DNA of 60,807 bases, taken from Chromobacterium alkanivorans (GTDB taxonomy: Bacteria > Pseudomonadota > Gammaproteobacteria > Burkholderiales > Chromobacteriaceae). The stretch is taken from contig NZ_JAFHKL010000021.1 of assembly GCF_016937655.1 (NCBI RefSeq), positions 1-60,807 on the forward strand, given 5' to 3'. Positions within the stretch are counted from its first letter, which is position 1. Each line of letters starts with the position of its first letter. Below are positions 18,474 to 27,238 of this stretch, in pieces. The translations under genes were made by a program, and so were the position numbers. Below the pieces are notes generated by a model. It saw nothing but the letters and a program-made list of their open reading frames with translations. It made no database searches and was not told where the DNA came from.

Positions 18474-19958
18474 TTAACCCGCCGGCTGCGGCAGTTCCGC
18501 CACCAGACGCAGGGAAATGGTCAGTTCATCCAGCTGGAAATGCGGCCGCAGGAAGGCGGCGGCGCGATAGACGCCCGGTTTGCCCGGCACTTCCACCACG
18601 TCGACGCGCGCTTCGCGCAGCGGGTATTTGGCTTTGGCTTCCTGACTGGCGGAGTCGTCCAGCAGCACGTATTGCGCCAGCCAGGTGTTCAGGAAGTCCT
18701 GCACGTTCTGGCGCGAGGCGAAGCTGCCGATCTTGTCGCGCATGATGGATTTCATGTAATGCGCGATGCGCGACACCGCGAAGATGTAGGGCAGCTGGGT
18801 GGACAGGCGCGCGTTGGCGTTGGCCGAGTCGGTGTTGTAGGTCTTGGCCTTCTGCACCGATTGGCCGCCGAAGAAGGCCGCGTAGTCGGTGTTCTTGCAG
18901 TGCACCAGCGAGATGAAGCCCAGATCGGACAGCAGTTTTTCGGTGCGGTCGGTGATCGCCACTTCGGTGGGGCATTTGAGCGCCACTTCGCCGTCGTCGG
19001 TCCTGAAGGTGTGGGCCGGCAGGCCTTCCACCAGGCCGCCGCCTTCCACGCCGCGGATGGCCGCCAGCCAGCCGTATTGGGCGAAGGCGGAGGTCAGACG
19101 CGCGGCGTAGGCGTAGGAGGCGTTGGTCCACAGGTATTTCTCGTGGGTGCTGCCGTCCACGTTTTCCTCGAAGTCGAATTCCTCCACCGGCACGTTGTCG
19201 CGGCCGTAAGGCAGACGGCCCAGCACGTGCGGCAACACCAGGCCGACGTAGCGGGAGTCTTCGGATTCGCGGAAGGATTTCCACTTGGCGTATTCGACGG
19301 TGTCGAAGATCTTGGCCAGATCGCGCGGCTTGCCCACGTCGGTGAAGCTTTCCAGGCCGAACAGGCCGGAGGCGGCCGCGGTGATCAGCGGCGCGTGCGC
19401 GGAGGCGGCCACGTGGGACAGCTCGTCCAGCAGGTAGAAGTCTTCCGGGTGGCGGGTAAATTCGTAATCGCCCACCAGGCCGGCGTAAGGCGCGCCGCCG
19501 AAGGTGCCGTATTCCTCTTCGTAGATTTTCTTGAACAAGGCGCTCTGGTCGAATTCCGGCGCCGCCTTGAAGTCCTTGACCAGGTCTTTCTTGGAGGCGT
19601 TGAGCACCTTGATCTTGAGCATGGTGCTGGTTTCGGACTCCATCACCAGGTATTTCAGGCCGCGCCAGGAGGCTTCCAGCTTCTGGAAGTCGTTGTGGTG
19701 CATGATCTCGTTCAGCTGGGAGGAGATCAGCGCGTCGATCTCGGCGATGCGCGCGTCTATGCTGGCGGACAGATCGCGCGATACGCTGACGCTGCCTTCC
19801 AGCACCTGGTCGACCAGTTCGCCGATCAGATCGCGGGTGTGGCCCTTCTCGTTGTCGTTGGTGGCGACGCGGCTTTGCTCGATGATGGAGTCGAGCAGGC
19901 TGCCGGCGGCCGCCGGCGCTGCGGCCGCGCCGGCCTCAAGTTGTTGTTCTGCGCTCAT
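18474..19958 (-). CDS. tssC: TssC, large subunit of the contractile sheath
   Basis: The 494-residue protein matches TssC (VipB/ImpC) in length and in conserved segments: SWRGLKYLVMESETSTMLKIKVLN, PEFDQSALFKKIYEEEYGTFGG, VGDYEF, and the C-terminal PGVYRAAAFLRPHFQLDELTISLRLVAELP. TssC pairs with TssB to form the sheath that contracts around the Hcp tube and is recycled by ClpV. tssB is 3 bp upstream on the same strand. Confidence 0.97.
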   Translation of the reverse strand: MSAEQQLEAGAAAAPAAAGSLLDSIIEQSRVATNDNEKGHTRDLIGELVDQVLEGSVSVSRDLSASIDARIAEIDALISSQLNEIMHHNDFQKLEASWRGLKYLVMESETSTMLKIKVLNASKKDLVKDFKAAPEFDQSALFKKIYEEEYGTFGGAPYAGLVGDYEFTRHPEDFYLLDELSHVAASAHAPLITAAASGLFGLESFTDVGKPRDLAKIFDTVEYAKWKSFRESEDSRYVGLVLPHVLGRLPYGRDNVPVEEFDFEENVDGSTHEKYLWTNASYAYAARLTSAFAQYGWLAAIRGVEGGGLVEGLPAHTFRTDDGEVALKCPTEVAITDRTEKLLSDLGFISLVHCKNTDYAAFFGGQSVQKAKTYNTDSANANARLSTQLPYIFAVSRIAHYMKSIMRDKIGSFASRQNVQDFLNTWLAQYVLLDDSASQEAKAKYPLREARVDVVEVPGKPGVYRAAAFLRPHFQLDELTISLRLVAELPQPAG

Positions 19959-19961
19959 CTA

Positions 19962-20474
19962 TCACTCTCCCGCTTTGTCCGGATGCGCAGCCTGGCTGAT
20001 CGCCTTCAGCTTTTCGGTATCGCGCACCACTTCGTCCAACAGTTCTTCCAGCTTGTCGTTGCCCGCCATCTTGTTGCGCAGGTCGGCCAGGCGCTTGCGC
20101 GCGTCCAGCAGCTTTTTCAGCGGCTCGACCTGACCCACCACGTTCTGCGGCTCGAAATCCGCCAGCTCTTCGAAGTTCAGTTCCATCGCCAGCTGGCTGC
20201 CGTCGTCCTTCAGCTTGTTGTCCACCTTGATGGCCAGACGCGGCGCCATGCCCTTGAGCACTTCGTCGAAGTTGTCGCGGTCGATCTGAACGAACTTGCG
20301 TTCCTTCATCTTGGGCAGCGGTTCCTTGCTGTGGCCGGAGTAATCGCCCAGCACGCCCAGCACGAAGGGCAGCTCCTTGGTTTCGATGGCGTCGCCGATT
20401 TCAACGTCGTAAGTGATCTGCACGCGCGGCGGGCGTACCCGCGACAGTTTTTTCTGTGTGCTTTCTTTGGCCAT
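19962..20474 (-). CDS. tssB: TssB, small subunit of the contractile sheath
   Basis: The 170-residue protein carries the TssB (VipA/ImpB) signatures RVQITYDVEIGDAIETKELPF, VLGVLGDYSGH and KERKFVQIDRDNFDEVLKGM. The C-terminal helix holds the region that partners TssC. The gene is 3 bp before tssC and is read in the same transcript. Some 80 bp separate it from tagF upstream. Confidence 0.97.
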   Translation of the reverse strand: MAKESTQKKLSRVRPPRVQITYDVEIGDAIETKELPFVLGVLGDYSGHSKEPLPKMKERKFVQIDRDNFDEVLKGMAPRLAIKVDNKLKDDGSQLAMELNFEELADFEPQNVVGQVEPLKKLLDARKRLADLRNKMAGNDKLEELLDEVVRDTEKLKAISQAAHPDKAGE

Positions 20475-20555
20475 GATGGTTCTCTCTCAAGTTCACAAAG
20501 CTCTGATGGGAGCGGCCTGCGCGAATGGCCGGCCGTTCCGGTGTTACGCCACTAC

Positions 20556-21575
20556 TCAGGCCACGCTGCGCGACAGGCTGGACGCCACCTCGCGCAGCTG
20601 CGCCACCGAAATGGACGGATCGTTCAGCCTCCGCCCCAGGATGTAGGCCGCTTCGGCATAGGCCTGGTGGCTGCGCCACGGCGCCTGCGGCTCTGCCACG
20701 TCTACGATGAAACGGGCGTCCAGCTGCCCGCCCCAGCACTGCGCGACGATCTGCTCGTTCAAGTCTCCCGGCAGCAGCGCCAGGAAACGTCCTTCCGGCC
20801 GATGGATCAGCAGGCATTGCTCCGCCTGCCCGGCCTGGCCGGCGGTGGCCGCCTGGTACAGCGACAGCCAGGTGGCCGCGGTCAGCATGTCTTCGCCGTC
20901 GCAGTCAGGCAGCGGCAGCAGATAGGTCTGCGCGGTCAGGCTGCCCTGGAACTTGCGCAACAGCTGGTGATGGAAGGTGAAGGCCAGCAGCACCGTTTCC
21001 AGGTCCGGCAGGCCGCGGCTGCTCAGCAGCCGGCCCAGATGGGAGGCCGGGGTCACGCTCAGATGCCGCTCCAGCAGTTGCTGCGCCAGTTCCAGGTCCG
21101 CCACCGAGGAGATGCCGAACAGCGATTGCTCTTCTAGGAACTGGCGGCAGGCCAGCATTTCCACCGCGTTGTCGATGGCGCTGCTCAATTGCTCCTTCAG
21201 GCCGGAGAAGAACAGCTCGTTGGCCAGCATCAGTACGGACAGCGGCGGCAAGGCCGCGTCGCAAGGCATCAGCGAGGCCGCCACCAAGGGGTAATTGCGG
21301 CCGCTTTCGTCGCGGCTGGGCTGCATCACGCCCAGCGACAGCCACATCTGGTCCCGGCTGCGCAGCACGAAGCTGGTGCCCGGCATCGCGCGGTAGCGCT
21401 CCACCGCTTCCGGCCCGGCTTCCAGCCCGCCCAGGCTTTGCGCCAGCAGCTGGTCCAGCTGGGTGGCCGCCGGGTGGGTGGCGTTGACGCGGACGAAGTC
21501 GCCGCGGCGCGGCAATTTGCCGAAAATGCAGAATTGCGGGGGCGTTTCCTGCGCCCGCTTGAAATTGAACGCCAT
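20556..21575 (-). CDS. tagF: TagF-family T6SS regulator
   Basis: The 339-residue protein begins with the TagF (SciT, DUF2094) pattern FCIFGKLPRRGDFVRVN, continues with LDQLLAQSLGGLE and carries WLSLGVMQPSRDESGRNYPLVAA. In characterised systems TagF represses T6SS assembly after translation by acting on Fha, and in some species it is fused to a PppA phosphatase. No fha, ppkA or pppA is present in this window. The gene lies between tssM and tssB on the same strand, 13 bp from the tssM stop. Confidence 0.93.
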   Translation of the reverse strand: MAFNFKRAQETPPQFCIFGKLPRRGDFVRVNATHPAATQLDQLLAQSLGGLEAGPEAVERYRAMPGTSFVLRSRDQMWLSLGVMQPSRDESGRNYPLVAASLMPCDAALPPLSVLMLANELFFSGLKEQLSSAIDNAVEMLACRQFLEEQSLFGISSVADLELAQQLLERHLSVTPASHLGRLLSSRGLPDLETVLLAFTFHHQLLRKFQGSLTAQTYLLPLPDCDGEDMLTAATWLSLYQAATAGQAGQAEQCLLIHRPEGRFLALLPGDLNEQIVAQCWGGQLDARFIVDVAEPQAPWRSHQAYAEAAYILGRRLNDPSISVAQLREVASSLSRSVA

Positions 21576-21588
21576 GACTGTGTCTCCC

Positions 21589-24500
21589 TTATAGCGTCAC
21601 GCGCTCAGGCAAGGTCAGCTTGTAAAGCTTGTTCAGTTGCAGCGGATTGACGCCGCCAACCATGCGGAAATTGAATTTCACCGTCTGCGCCTCGCCGTCG
21701 GGCTTGCGCAGGTTCCAGGTGAGCTGGGCGGAGTCCGGGCTGTCCTGGCTGACCTTGGCGCTGGACAGCAAGCGCATCAGGCCCATGCGGCCCGGCTGAT
21801 TGCCCACCACGCTGCTGGCGCCGCTGTAGGACACCACCTGGATGCGGGCGCCGGCGTTCTGGCCGTTGCCCGGCCAGGTGAACGGCTGCCAGGCCTGCGG
21901 GCCGTTGCGGTAGCGCAATTCCTGGCCGTCCACCTCGAACACGATTTCGGACAGGCCCGGCGTCGGCGTCGGCTGCAGTTCGAAACGGGTGTTCTCGCCG
22001 TCCTGCAACTGGGCGTTGGCCAGCGCGGACAGGCTGCTGACGCTGGACAGGAAGGCCGGGTTGAACTTGACCCCCATATTGCCCCAGGCGCGCGGCACCA
22101 ATTGGTCGCCCTTCTTCTGCACCAGGCCGTTCAGGTATTTGTTGATGAATTTGTCCAGCGTGCCGTCGTTGGCTTTGACGAAGCGGCTGATCTCCGCCAC
22201 CGAGGCGCTGTTGCTGGAGTCCGCAAACGGGTATTTGCCGGCCAGCTGCTTCCACTGCGGCAGCACCTCGTTGACCCAGGCTTGGTTGATATCGTTGGCC
22301 ACCGGCCCCAGCAGGGCGTTGTAGGACTGGGTCAGCGGGCGCACCAGCATCGGGCGCACCATCTCGCCGGTTTCCGGCGTGACCTGGCTCAGCAGGGTGT
22401 TGTCGACGAAGGAGGCGGTGTCGCCCAGCTCGGAACCGGAACCGCCCAGGGTCGCCTGCAAGGCGGCGCGGGCTTGCGGGCCGGGTTCGTCGGTGCTGGA
22501 GATCGCCGCCAGCTTGGCTTTCAGCTTGGCCAATTGGTCCAGGTAGGCGTTGATCGGCGGGTTCTCGCCCTTGACCAGTTGCGCCACGCCGGCGAACTGA
22601 CGGCCCACTTCGCCGTACAGCTTGGCCTTGTCCGCCTGGGCCGGCGCGCTGCCGCCCTTGAGGAATTCAGCGGTTTTTTCCAGCATCGACTGCTTGGCGT
22701 TTTCCAGCGAGCGGTTCAGCTCCGACGGGTTGTCCCAGGCGGTTTCCATCGCCGCGCGCGCCAGCACCAGCTTGATCGGCGAGCTTTGCTTGTCGGACAG
22801 CCTCGCCATCGCGGACGCGGACTGGGCCGGATTGGTGAAGTCGCGGGTGGTGACGCCGATCAGGAATTTCTTCCAGGCGGCGGCGTATTGGCCGCGGTAC
22901 AGGGCTTCCAGCGCGGCGCGGTTTTTCTCCACGTCGCCGTCTCGTCCCAGATTGTCCTGGGTGGACGAGGCCAGCACCCAGTCGTCGCTGCGGATTTCGC
23001 CCTTGCTGGCTTCGTCGATCGCGGCTTTGACGTAACCGTTCCAGGCTTCGCGGGTGTAGGCGCCCTCCACCATCTGGCTGCCGGCCATCACGTCCAGATC
23101 CCGGTTGTCCAGAATCCGCGCCACGGTCAGCGGCGCGAAGCGGGTGTTGGCGCGCGCCTTGATTTCATTGAACACCCGCTCTTGCGCGGACAGGCGCTTG
23201 AAGGAGCCGCGCAGCACGTCGCGCGCCTCGCCCACCACCTTGGCGTTGTTGTCGATCAGCGGCAGGTCCGCTTCCTTGATCTGGCTGACGTAGAAAGCCA
23301 CCAGCTTCTCGGCCACCGCCATCACTTCTTCCACCGAGTACTGGCCGCGCTGGCTTTCCAGATAGGGCCGCCAGTAGCGCGGCAGCTGGTCGATCAGATG
23401 CGCCTCGTCCATGCGCTTCTGCTCGTGCAGCATCAGATAGGTTTTCAGCGCGTTGTAGCTGGCGTCCAGCTGCTGCGGGTTGCGCTGCGGAGCGGCTGCC
23501 GCCTCGCCTTGCGCGGCGGAGGCTTCCAGCTTGGCGGTGGTGGCGCGTTGCGGCCAGTCCAGCGCGCTCAGCTTGATATTGGGCAGGCCGCCGCGCGGCG
23601 CGTGCTTTTTAGGCTTGGGCTTGAACGGCGCGGGCGCCGGCGCCGCCGGCTTGGGCGGCTCGCTCACCACCGGGGCGGGCGTCGGAGCCGGCGGCTCCGG
23701 CTTCAGCGCCACCAGCGTGGTTTCCAGATTGCGCTGCACCGGGCGCAGCATCACTTCCTTCAGCCCGGCGAAATATTCGCGGCGCAGCTGCGGCTCCAGC
23801 TCCTTGCCCTGGTACAGGCCCAGGCCCACTTGCCACGGCGCGCCGTTTTTGCGGTAGGACTGCAACTCTTCCAGGCGCTTCTGCAAGATCTGCAGCGAGC
23901 GCAGCTTGTCGTACAGCTGGCCGCTGGCGGCCAGCTTTTGCGCCTGCGCGCGCTCGGCCTTCACCTCGTCCAGCAGGTGCTGGTTGCCGATGAAGGACCA
24001 GGTCCAGAAGCTGGCCAGCGCGGCCAGCGACAACACCCCGGCGGCCATGCCGAACAAACGCCAGCGGCTGCCGCTGGGCTTGGTCTGCCGCGAAATCAGA
24101 TGTTGATCCTGGAACAGCACGTCGCGGAACAGATTGCGCAGGAAGTAGCTGTAGGACGCCGGCGCCTGCTTCATCTCCTGGCCGCCCTGGCTCAGGTCGA
24201 ACTGGCCTTGCACGCGGTTGGCGGCCACGATGCGCGGCACGCCCTCTTGCAGCGCGCTGGTGAAATAGAAACCGCGCAGCAGAGGCCGCGCGTGGTAGGG
24301 GTCTTCTTCGTGCAGCAGCTTGACGAACTTGACCACCGCCTCTTTCAGGCCGTGGAATTCGATCGGGAAAGCGAAGTGCGCCGGCTTGGCCTGATCGCCG
24401 CGGTACTGGATCAGCTTTTCCTCGCCGGCCTGCACCAGGCCGCGGTACAGCAGTTCGAACTGCTGGCCGGTCACATTGGCCACGTCGAAGCCGGTGCCCT

Positions 24501-25362
24501 GGTCCGCGCTCAGTGTCGCGCCCCAGACCCTGGCGCGGTCTTCGTCGCTGGCGTCCTGGAAGAACTGGGCGAAGCCGCCCAAGAGGTCCAGCTTGGTGAA
24601 CACCAGATAGATGGGCACCAGGAGGCCGAAGGTGTTGCACACCTCGTGGATGCGCTCGCGGATCTGGCGCGCGTACAGGGTGAAGCCTTCGCTATGGTGC
24701 TGCGCCAGTTCCGGCAGGCTGATCGCGATCAGAATGCCGTTGACCGGCGCCTTGGCGCGGTGCTTTTTCAGCAGCTTGAGGAATTCCAGCCACTCCACCC
24801 GGTCCTCGCTCTGAGTCGCGTAGCGGCCGGCGGTGTCCAGCAGCACGCCCTCGGTGGAGAAGAACCAGTCGCAGTTGCGGGTGCCGCCCACGCCCTGGAT
24901 GCCGCTCTTGTCGCTGAACGGGAAGGTCAGGCCGGATTGCAGGATGGCCGAGCTCTTGCCCGCAGCCGGATGGCCGATGATCATGTACCAGGGCAGCTCG
25001 TACAGCGCGGCGCTGCCGCTGGCGGTGCCCAGCTTGGATTTCTTCAGGGTGTCGATGGCGCCCAGCAGCCGCTGGCGCAGCAGGGTGACCTCGGCGCGCT
25101 TGTCGGAGCTGGCGTTGATCACCGCCTCGTCCGCCTGCTTGCGCAGCATGCGCTCCAGCAAACCGCCGGCGCGGCGCGCCAAGACCTGGCCCACCAGCAG
25201 GGTCAGCACCCATAACAACATGACGCCGATAATCCAGCCCAAACGGGCTTCCAGCGACTCCAGGCCCAACCACGGTCCCAGGAACCAGATCAAAGCGATC
25301 AGGATCAGGAACCCGATTGCCGAAGCCACTTTGGCGTGACGCAGCCAACCTTTCATAAACAC
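21589..25362 (-). CDS. tssM: TssM, inner-membrane ImcF-type scaffold of the T6SS
   Basis: The 1257-residue protein has two N-terminal hydrophobic segments (about 15-33 and 40-62), a cytoplasmic NTPase-like domain with Walker A GHPAAGKSSA, a further hydrophobic segment near 430-450, and a long periplasmic part with a Pro/Ala-rich linker around 560-595. It ends in the family's beta-rich TssJ-binding region. TssM, TssL and TssJ form the envelope-spanning complex that anchors the tail. It is the second gene of the leftward set, after the M15 peptidase. Confidence 0.97.
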   Translation of the reverse strand: MFMKGWLRHAKVASAIGFLILIALIWFLGPWLGLESLEARLGWIIGVMLLWVLTLLVGQVLARRAGGLLERMLRKQADEAVINASSDKRAEVTLLRQRLLGAIDTLKKSKLGTASGSAALYELPWYMIIGHPAAGKSSAILQSGLTFPFSDKSGIQGVGGTRNCDWFFSTEGVLLDTAGRYATQSEDRVEWLEFLKLLKKHRAKAPVNGILIAISLPELAQHHSEGFTLYARQIRERIHEVCNTFGLLVPIYLVFTKLDLLGGFAQFFQDASDEDRARVWGATLSADQGTGFDVANVTGQQFELLYRGLVQAGEEKLIQYRGDQAKPAHFAFPIEFHGLKEAVVKFVKLLHEEDPYHARPLLRGFYFTSALQEGVPRIVAANRVQGQFDLSQGGQEMKQAPASYSYFLRNLFRDVLFQDQHLISRQTKPSGSRWRLFGMAAGVLSLAALASFWTWSFIGNQHLLDEVKAERAQAQKLAASGQLYDKLRSLQILQKRLEELQSYRKNGAPWQVGLGLYQGKELEPQLRREYFAGLKEVMLRPVQRNLETTLVALKPEPPAPTPAPVVSEPPKPAAPAPAPFKPKPKKHAPRGGLPNIKLSALDWPQRATTAKLEASAAQGEAAAAPQRNPQQLDASYNALKTYLMLHEQKRMDEAHLIDQLPRYWRPYLESQRGQYSVEEVMAVAEKLVAFYVSQIKEADLPLIDNNAKVVGEARDVLRGSFKRLSAQERVFNEIKARANTRFAPLTVARILDNRDLDVMAGSQMVEGAYTREAWNGYVKAAIDEASKGEIRSDDWVLASSTQDNLGRDGDVEKNRAALEALYRGQYAAAWKKFLIGVTTRDFTNPAQSASAMARLSDKQSSPIKLVLARAAMETAWDNPSELNRSLENAKQSMLEKTAEFLKGGSAPAQADKAKLYGEVGRQFAGVAQLVKGENPPINAYLDQLAKLKAKLAAISSTDEPGPQARAALQATLGGSGSELGDTASFVDNTLLSQVTPETGEMVRPMLVRPLTQSYNALLGPVANDINQAWVNEVLPQWKQLAGKYPFADSSNSASVAEISRFVKANDGTLDKFINKYLNGLVQKKGDQLVPRAWGNMGVKFNPAFLSSVSSLSALANAQLQDGENTRFELQPTPTPGLSEIVFEVDGQELRYRNGPQAWQPFTWPGNGQNAGARIQVVSYSGASSVVGNQPGRMGLMRLLSSAKVSQDSPDSAQLTWNLRKPDGEAQTVKFNFRMVGGVNPLQLNKLYKLTLPERVTL

Positions 25363-25383
25363 CCACCACCTTCTTGAAAACCG

Positions 25384-26250
25384 TTATTTTTTGAGCAGGG
25401 ATTTCAGCGAGCCTGAGCGCTCGATATGCCCGAAATCCTTGAAACTCCAGTTGCCGCCCCAAGTCAGGCCGGCCGCCGTCGCCTCTTCCCCCAGCGCGTT
25501 GTAAGCCTGCATCGCCCAGGGATCGCGTTCCGATATCACTACCTTGCCTTCGCGGATGGGCGCCAAGTCCACCGCCAGGCCGTATTGGTGCTTGCTCTGT
25601 CCGCCCTTGGCCTTGGTCACCAGCGTGGTCTGGCCGGCCAGCGAGTCCTGGCGCTCCGGGCTGCGGTAGCCTTCCAGCAGCACCATGGGGAAGCCCCTGG
25701 CCTTCATTTTTTCCATCACCCGCAGCACCACCTGCACAAACTCGGGATTCAGCTTGCTCCAGTCCCGATCCGCATGTCCCAGGCTGGGCCGCTCCGCTAT
25801 GACATTGACAAAAGCTTCAGGTGGAAGCGGTGGCGGAGGCACCAGTTTTTCTTCCAACAGCGTTTGCTTAATTCTTATGCCTTGAGCATACTCCGCCGCC
25901 TCGAACTCCGGGCTGCGGTGAAAACGGTTCAGTTTCAGCGTGATCGCCACCGCCAACGCCACCAGCAGCAGCGACACCACCGGCAGCCACACCCGCCAGT
26001 AACGCGCGGCGGCGCTGGGCGCGCGGCGCGTCACGCGCAAAAAAGCGGCGCTTGCCGCCGGCTTTTCAGTCAGTTTCTCAGGCCCTGCGGCCGTGGCTCC
26101 GGCCAAAGCCTCCGCTCCGGACAGAACGGGCTTTGGCGAGCGGCTTCCTTCCAAAATGCGAGGCTGTCCCAAGAAGAATTTCCAGCCCAACCAGGACAGG
26201 AGCAAAACGATGCCAAGCACCAAGACCGGCAAGATATAGTTCAAATGCAT
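25384..26250 (-). CDS. Membrane-anchored M15-type peptidoglycan peptidase of the T6SS cluster
   Basis: The 288-residue protein has an N-terminal hydrophobic segment (about 5-28), a second hydrophobic segment (about 90-108), and a C-terminal M15 (VanY/CwlK-like) domain. Zinc-site motifs are visible: SKHQYGLAVD with H221 and D228, and DFGHIE with H275. Such enzymes cut peptide cross-links or stems in peptidoglycan. The placement resembles TagX of Acinetobacter, a peptidoglycan hydrolase needed for T6SS biogenesis. It is the first gene of the leftward set, 21 bp before tssM, so clearing a hole in the wall for the TssJLM complex is the likely job. A secreted effector role is less likely because it has membrane anchors and no immunity partner. 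Confidence 0.88.
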   Translation of the reverse strand: MHLNYILPVLVLGIVLLLSWLGWKFFLGQPRILEGSRSPKPVLSGAEALAGATAAGPEKLTEKPAASAAFLRVTRRAPSAAARYWRVWLPVVSLLLVALAVAITLKLNRFHRSPEFEAAEYAQGIRIKQTLLEEKLVPPPPLPPEAFVNVIAERPSLGHADRDWSKLNPEFVQVVLRVMEKMKARGFPMVLLEGYRSPERQDSLAGQTTLVTKAKGGQSKHQYGLAVDLAPIREGKVVISERDPWAMQAYNALGEEATAAGLTWGGNWSFKDFGHIERSGSLKSLLKK

Positions 26251-26430
26251 TTTGACGCGAGACGATAAATGACATTACAATTTAAATCAATAGCTTGAGC
26301 TACCCGATCTCGGATTTTCGCTACCGTGTGCAAATCAATTTGCGGCGGGGCATGCATTCCAATTAAACCAAAAATTTGGGATACTTTCGATAGCAGATAG
26401 TCACAAATCCAATCGTTAGGAACCGCCGTC
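26251..26430. promoter_or_regulatory. Divergent regulatory region between the two T6SS gene sets
   Basis: This AT-rich 180-bp gap separates the leftward (peptidase-tssM...) and rightward (tssJ-K-L-E...) gene sets and must hold both promoters. I see no convincing paired -35/-10 boxes and no sigma-54 GG-N10-GC motif. It is the natural place for joint control of the whole system. Confidence 0.6.
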
Positions 26431-26970
26431 ATGATGAAAAAACGCCCCAGCTGGCAACGGGCCCGCTCCCTATTTTACGCCATTGCCATAGCCTCTCTGA
26501 CCGCTTGTTCCAGCACCAAGACCATAGACATCAAAGCTGAGGGCAGCCCGTCGCTAAACCGCGACGCCAAAGGCAAACCGCTGTCCGTGGTGGTGCATGT
26601 CTACCAGCTGAAAAACCAGCAGGCTTTCAACCGCCTGACCATGGAGGCGCTGTCCAGCGGCAAACCTGAATCAGAACTGCTGGGCGACAGTCTGATCAAC
26701 AGCAAAGAACTGACCTTTTTGCCAGGTGGTAAAGTGACGCTGGAAGACGTCACCATTGAAAAAGACGCTCAGTTCATCGGCGTCGTCGGCTTTTTCCGCC
26801 GCCCGGACGCCCACTTCTGGCGCCTGCTGTACGACGCCGACGCCGTCCGCAGCAAAGACCTGAGCTTCCGCGCCGCGGACTGCCACCTGGAAGCCATCAA
26901 ACCCAAAGCGTTGACCATGCCCGGCCAGCCAGCGTCCGCCAAGGCGGACTGCGCAGCCAGCCGAAACTGA
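26431..26970 (+). CDS. tssJ: TssJ, outer-membrane lipoprotein of the T6SS
   Basis: The 179-residue protein has a lipoprotein signal ending in LTAC with Cys26, then the TssJ (VasD/Lip) transthyretin-like fold pattern: PLSVVVHVYQLKNQQAFNRL, ELTFLPGGKVTLEDVTIEKDAQFIGVVGFFRRPD. TssJ sits in the outer membrane and holds the periplasmic end of TssM. ATG codons are possible at 26431 and 26434, with an AGGA site about nine bases upstream. It opens the rightward set. A 268-bp gap follows before tssK. Confidence 0.95.
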   Translation: MMKKRPSWQRARSLFYAIAIASLTACSSTKTIDIKAEGSPSLNRDAKGKPLSVVVHVYQLKNQQAFNRLTMEALSSGKPESELLGDSLINSKELTFLPGGKVTLEDVTIEKDAQFIGVVGFFRRPDAHFWRLLYDADAVRSKDLSFRAADCHLEAIKPKALTMPGQPASAKADCAASRN

Positions 26971-27238
26971 GGCCCGCCGCGGCGCCGGGCAACGCTGAAA
27001 ATTAACAAACTCTTTTGCATGACAAGGGCGGCGCTCTTGCTGCAAAATGTCGCGCATTTTAGCGATCGTGTACACAGTTTGAACAGGGTGTTATTACCGG
27101 ATGCGGACAGTCTTGGCCATGACGTGGCTCAAAGCCCGTTCGCTCCTTCGCCCACCGCGGCCTGGCCCGGCTGACAAGCCGATGAATTTTCAGGCGCAAT
27201 TGAAATTGACGTAGGTATCCAGACAAGGTGTATCAGTA
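26971..27238. other. 268-bp gap between tssJ and tssK
   Basis: No gene is seen here. The stretch contains an AT-rich part near 27,055-27,105 that could hold a second promoter for tssK. An AAGGTG ribosome site lies just before tssK. I found no convincing terminator and no sigma-54 spacing. Confidence 0.4.

Noticed and set aside
21637-25215. Long plus-strand frame opposite tssM
   Set aside because: It is a shadow frame without a ribosome site or recognisable domain, while tssM is unmistakable.
27100-27238. Possible sigma-54 promoter before tssK (TGGCCCGGCTGACAAGC)
   Set aside because: The spacing between the GG and GC elements is twelve, too long for the consensus.
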